In this document: in pieces, positions 6,859 to 7,259 of the stretch
Position numbering within the stretch: position 1 is the first letter of the stretch
Layout: each line of letters opens with the position of its first letter
Origin: Holophagaceae bacterium
Lineage (GTDB): Bacteria; Acidobacteriota; Holophagae; Holophagales; Holophagaceae
Assembly: GCA_003538615.1 (NCBI GenBank)
Contig: DPRT01000159.1
Coordinates: 1-7,259 of the forward strand
Reading direction: 5' to 3'
DNA length: 7,259 nt
The notes under the pieces: model-generated
What the model was told of the DNA's origin: nothing
Database searches by the model: none
Seen by the model: only the letters and a program-made list of their open reading frames with translations
Program-made: the position numbers and the translations under genes

Positions 6859-7259
6859 CAGGGCAAGTCGAGGAAGGCCTCTGCCAGTCTGGCGCCGCCT
6901 TCAGAGGGGGGCAGTGCATAGGTCACCCTCAGGCGGCCCGGGCCGGAGGCAGTGCTGCCCTTGGGCGCCACGAGAACCAGGGTCATCTTCCGCGTGGCGT
7001 TGGGTACATAGACCGCCACGCCGGTGGCTTCGGCCAAGGTTTCAGCGGGGCCCGCACGGGGAGTCCACTCGGCTTTCAGGTCTCCGTAGACCGACTGGTT
7101 TCCCTGGCGGACCAGGAGGAAACCCAGTGCGCGCGAAGCCGGATCATAGGTGAGGCCAGAAAGGCTGACCTTCGCGGAGGTGTTGCCGTGGCGGATGATG
7201 ATGGGAATCGCGAGGCTATAGACCGGCACCAGCTGAATGGAGATGCCCGTGCGCGGTTG
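6858..7259 (-). CDS. Periplasmic pilus-assembly chaperone, C-terminal part (runs off window)
   Basis: The reading frame is open to the right edge, so only the last 133 residues are present and the true start lies outside. A GTG at 7229 is in frame but is internal, because the residues before it continue the conserved strand. The fragment opens with GISIQLVPVYSLAIPIIIRH, which resembles the edge strand and domain linker of PapD-like chaperones in the archaic and alternative classes. A second beta-sandwich follows: VSLSGLTYD, ALGFLLVRQGNQSVYGDL, GVAVYVPNATRKMTLVL and GRLRVTYALP. In the family, the alternating hydrophobic residues of the edge strand complete the incomplete fold of subunits and keep them soluble in the periplasm. 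The stop is joined to the usher start. Earlier genes of the operon, perhaps the main subunit, may lie beyond the edge. Confidence 0.8.
   Translation of the reverse strand, partial: QPRTGISIQLVPVYSLAIPIIIRHGNTSAKVSLSGLTYDPASRALGFLLVRQGNQSVYGDLKAEWTPRAGPAETLAEATGVAVYVPNATRKMTLVLVAPKGSTASGPGRLRVTYALPPSEGGARLAEAFLDLP

Noticed and set aside
4501..6921. An 806-residue open frame on the plus strand
   Set aside because: It lies opposite the usher gene. Its translation is rich in Gly, Ala, Gln, Glu and His with no domain I recognise, as expected for an antisense frame in GC-rich DNA, whereas the minus frame has clear usher motifs.
7227..7229. GTG as the true start of the chaperone
   Set aside because: The frame stays open to the window edge and the preceding residues (GISIQL) belong to the conserved edge strand, so the codon is an internal valine.
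1..7259. CRISPR arrays, tRNA or rRNA genes, insertion sequences, phage or defence genes
   Set aside because: I saw no regularly spaced repeats, no cloverleaf with a CCA end, no transposase motifs and no terminal inverted repeats on either strand.

Overview
GC-rich bacterial DNA carrying five genes in two blocks that face each other, with one partial gene at the right edge. The gene types are a phosphatidylserine-decarboxylase-like enzyme with a PSDC domain, an RMD1/DUF155 membrane protein, and a non-enterobacterial chaperone-usher cluster with a DUF4402 subunit. They point to a Gram-negative, outer-membrane-bearing environmental bacterium. The Acidobacteriota (for example Holophaga/Geothrix-like lineages) are a reasonable guess, but no marker gene in the window proves it.

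Left block, plus strand. Positions 1-370 hold no gene I can support. Then come a 421-residue pyruvoyl-dependent decarboxylase of the PSD family (371-1636) and, 28 bp later, a C-terminally anchored RMD1/DUF155 protein (1665-2516). These two probably form a transcription unit. After the RMD1 stop there are two tandem GC-rich hairpins (2534-2568) and about 220 bp of leader-like sequence. A small secreted protein with an OB-fold-like look follows (2788-3177), with a very good ribosome binding site.

Right block, minus strand, read right to left. It starts with the C-terminal part of a periplasmic pilus chaperone that runs off the window (6858-7259). Next is an 899-residue usher-like outer-membrane protein with unusual N- and C-terminal domains (4159-6858), then an exported protein made of two DUF4402 domains (3179-4162). 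Stops and starts overlap at both junctions (TGATG and ATGA), so the three are almost certainly one translationally coupled operon for assembling a surface fibre or coat. The left part of the operon and its promoter lie outside the window.

The two blocks converge with a single base between their stop codons (position 3178). The most interesting material is the atypical chaperone-usher operon (tandem DUF4402 subunit, usher with an EF-hand-like calcium loop) and the PSDC-PSD enzyme. That enzyme may be a soluble amino-acid decarboxylase rather than a phospholipid enzyme.
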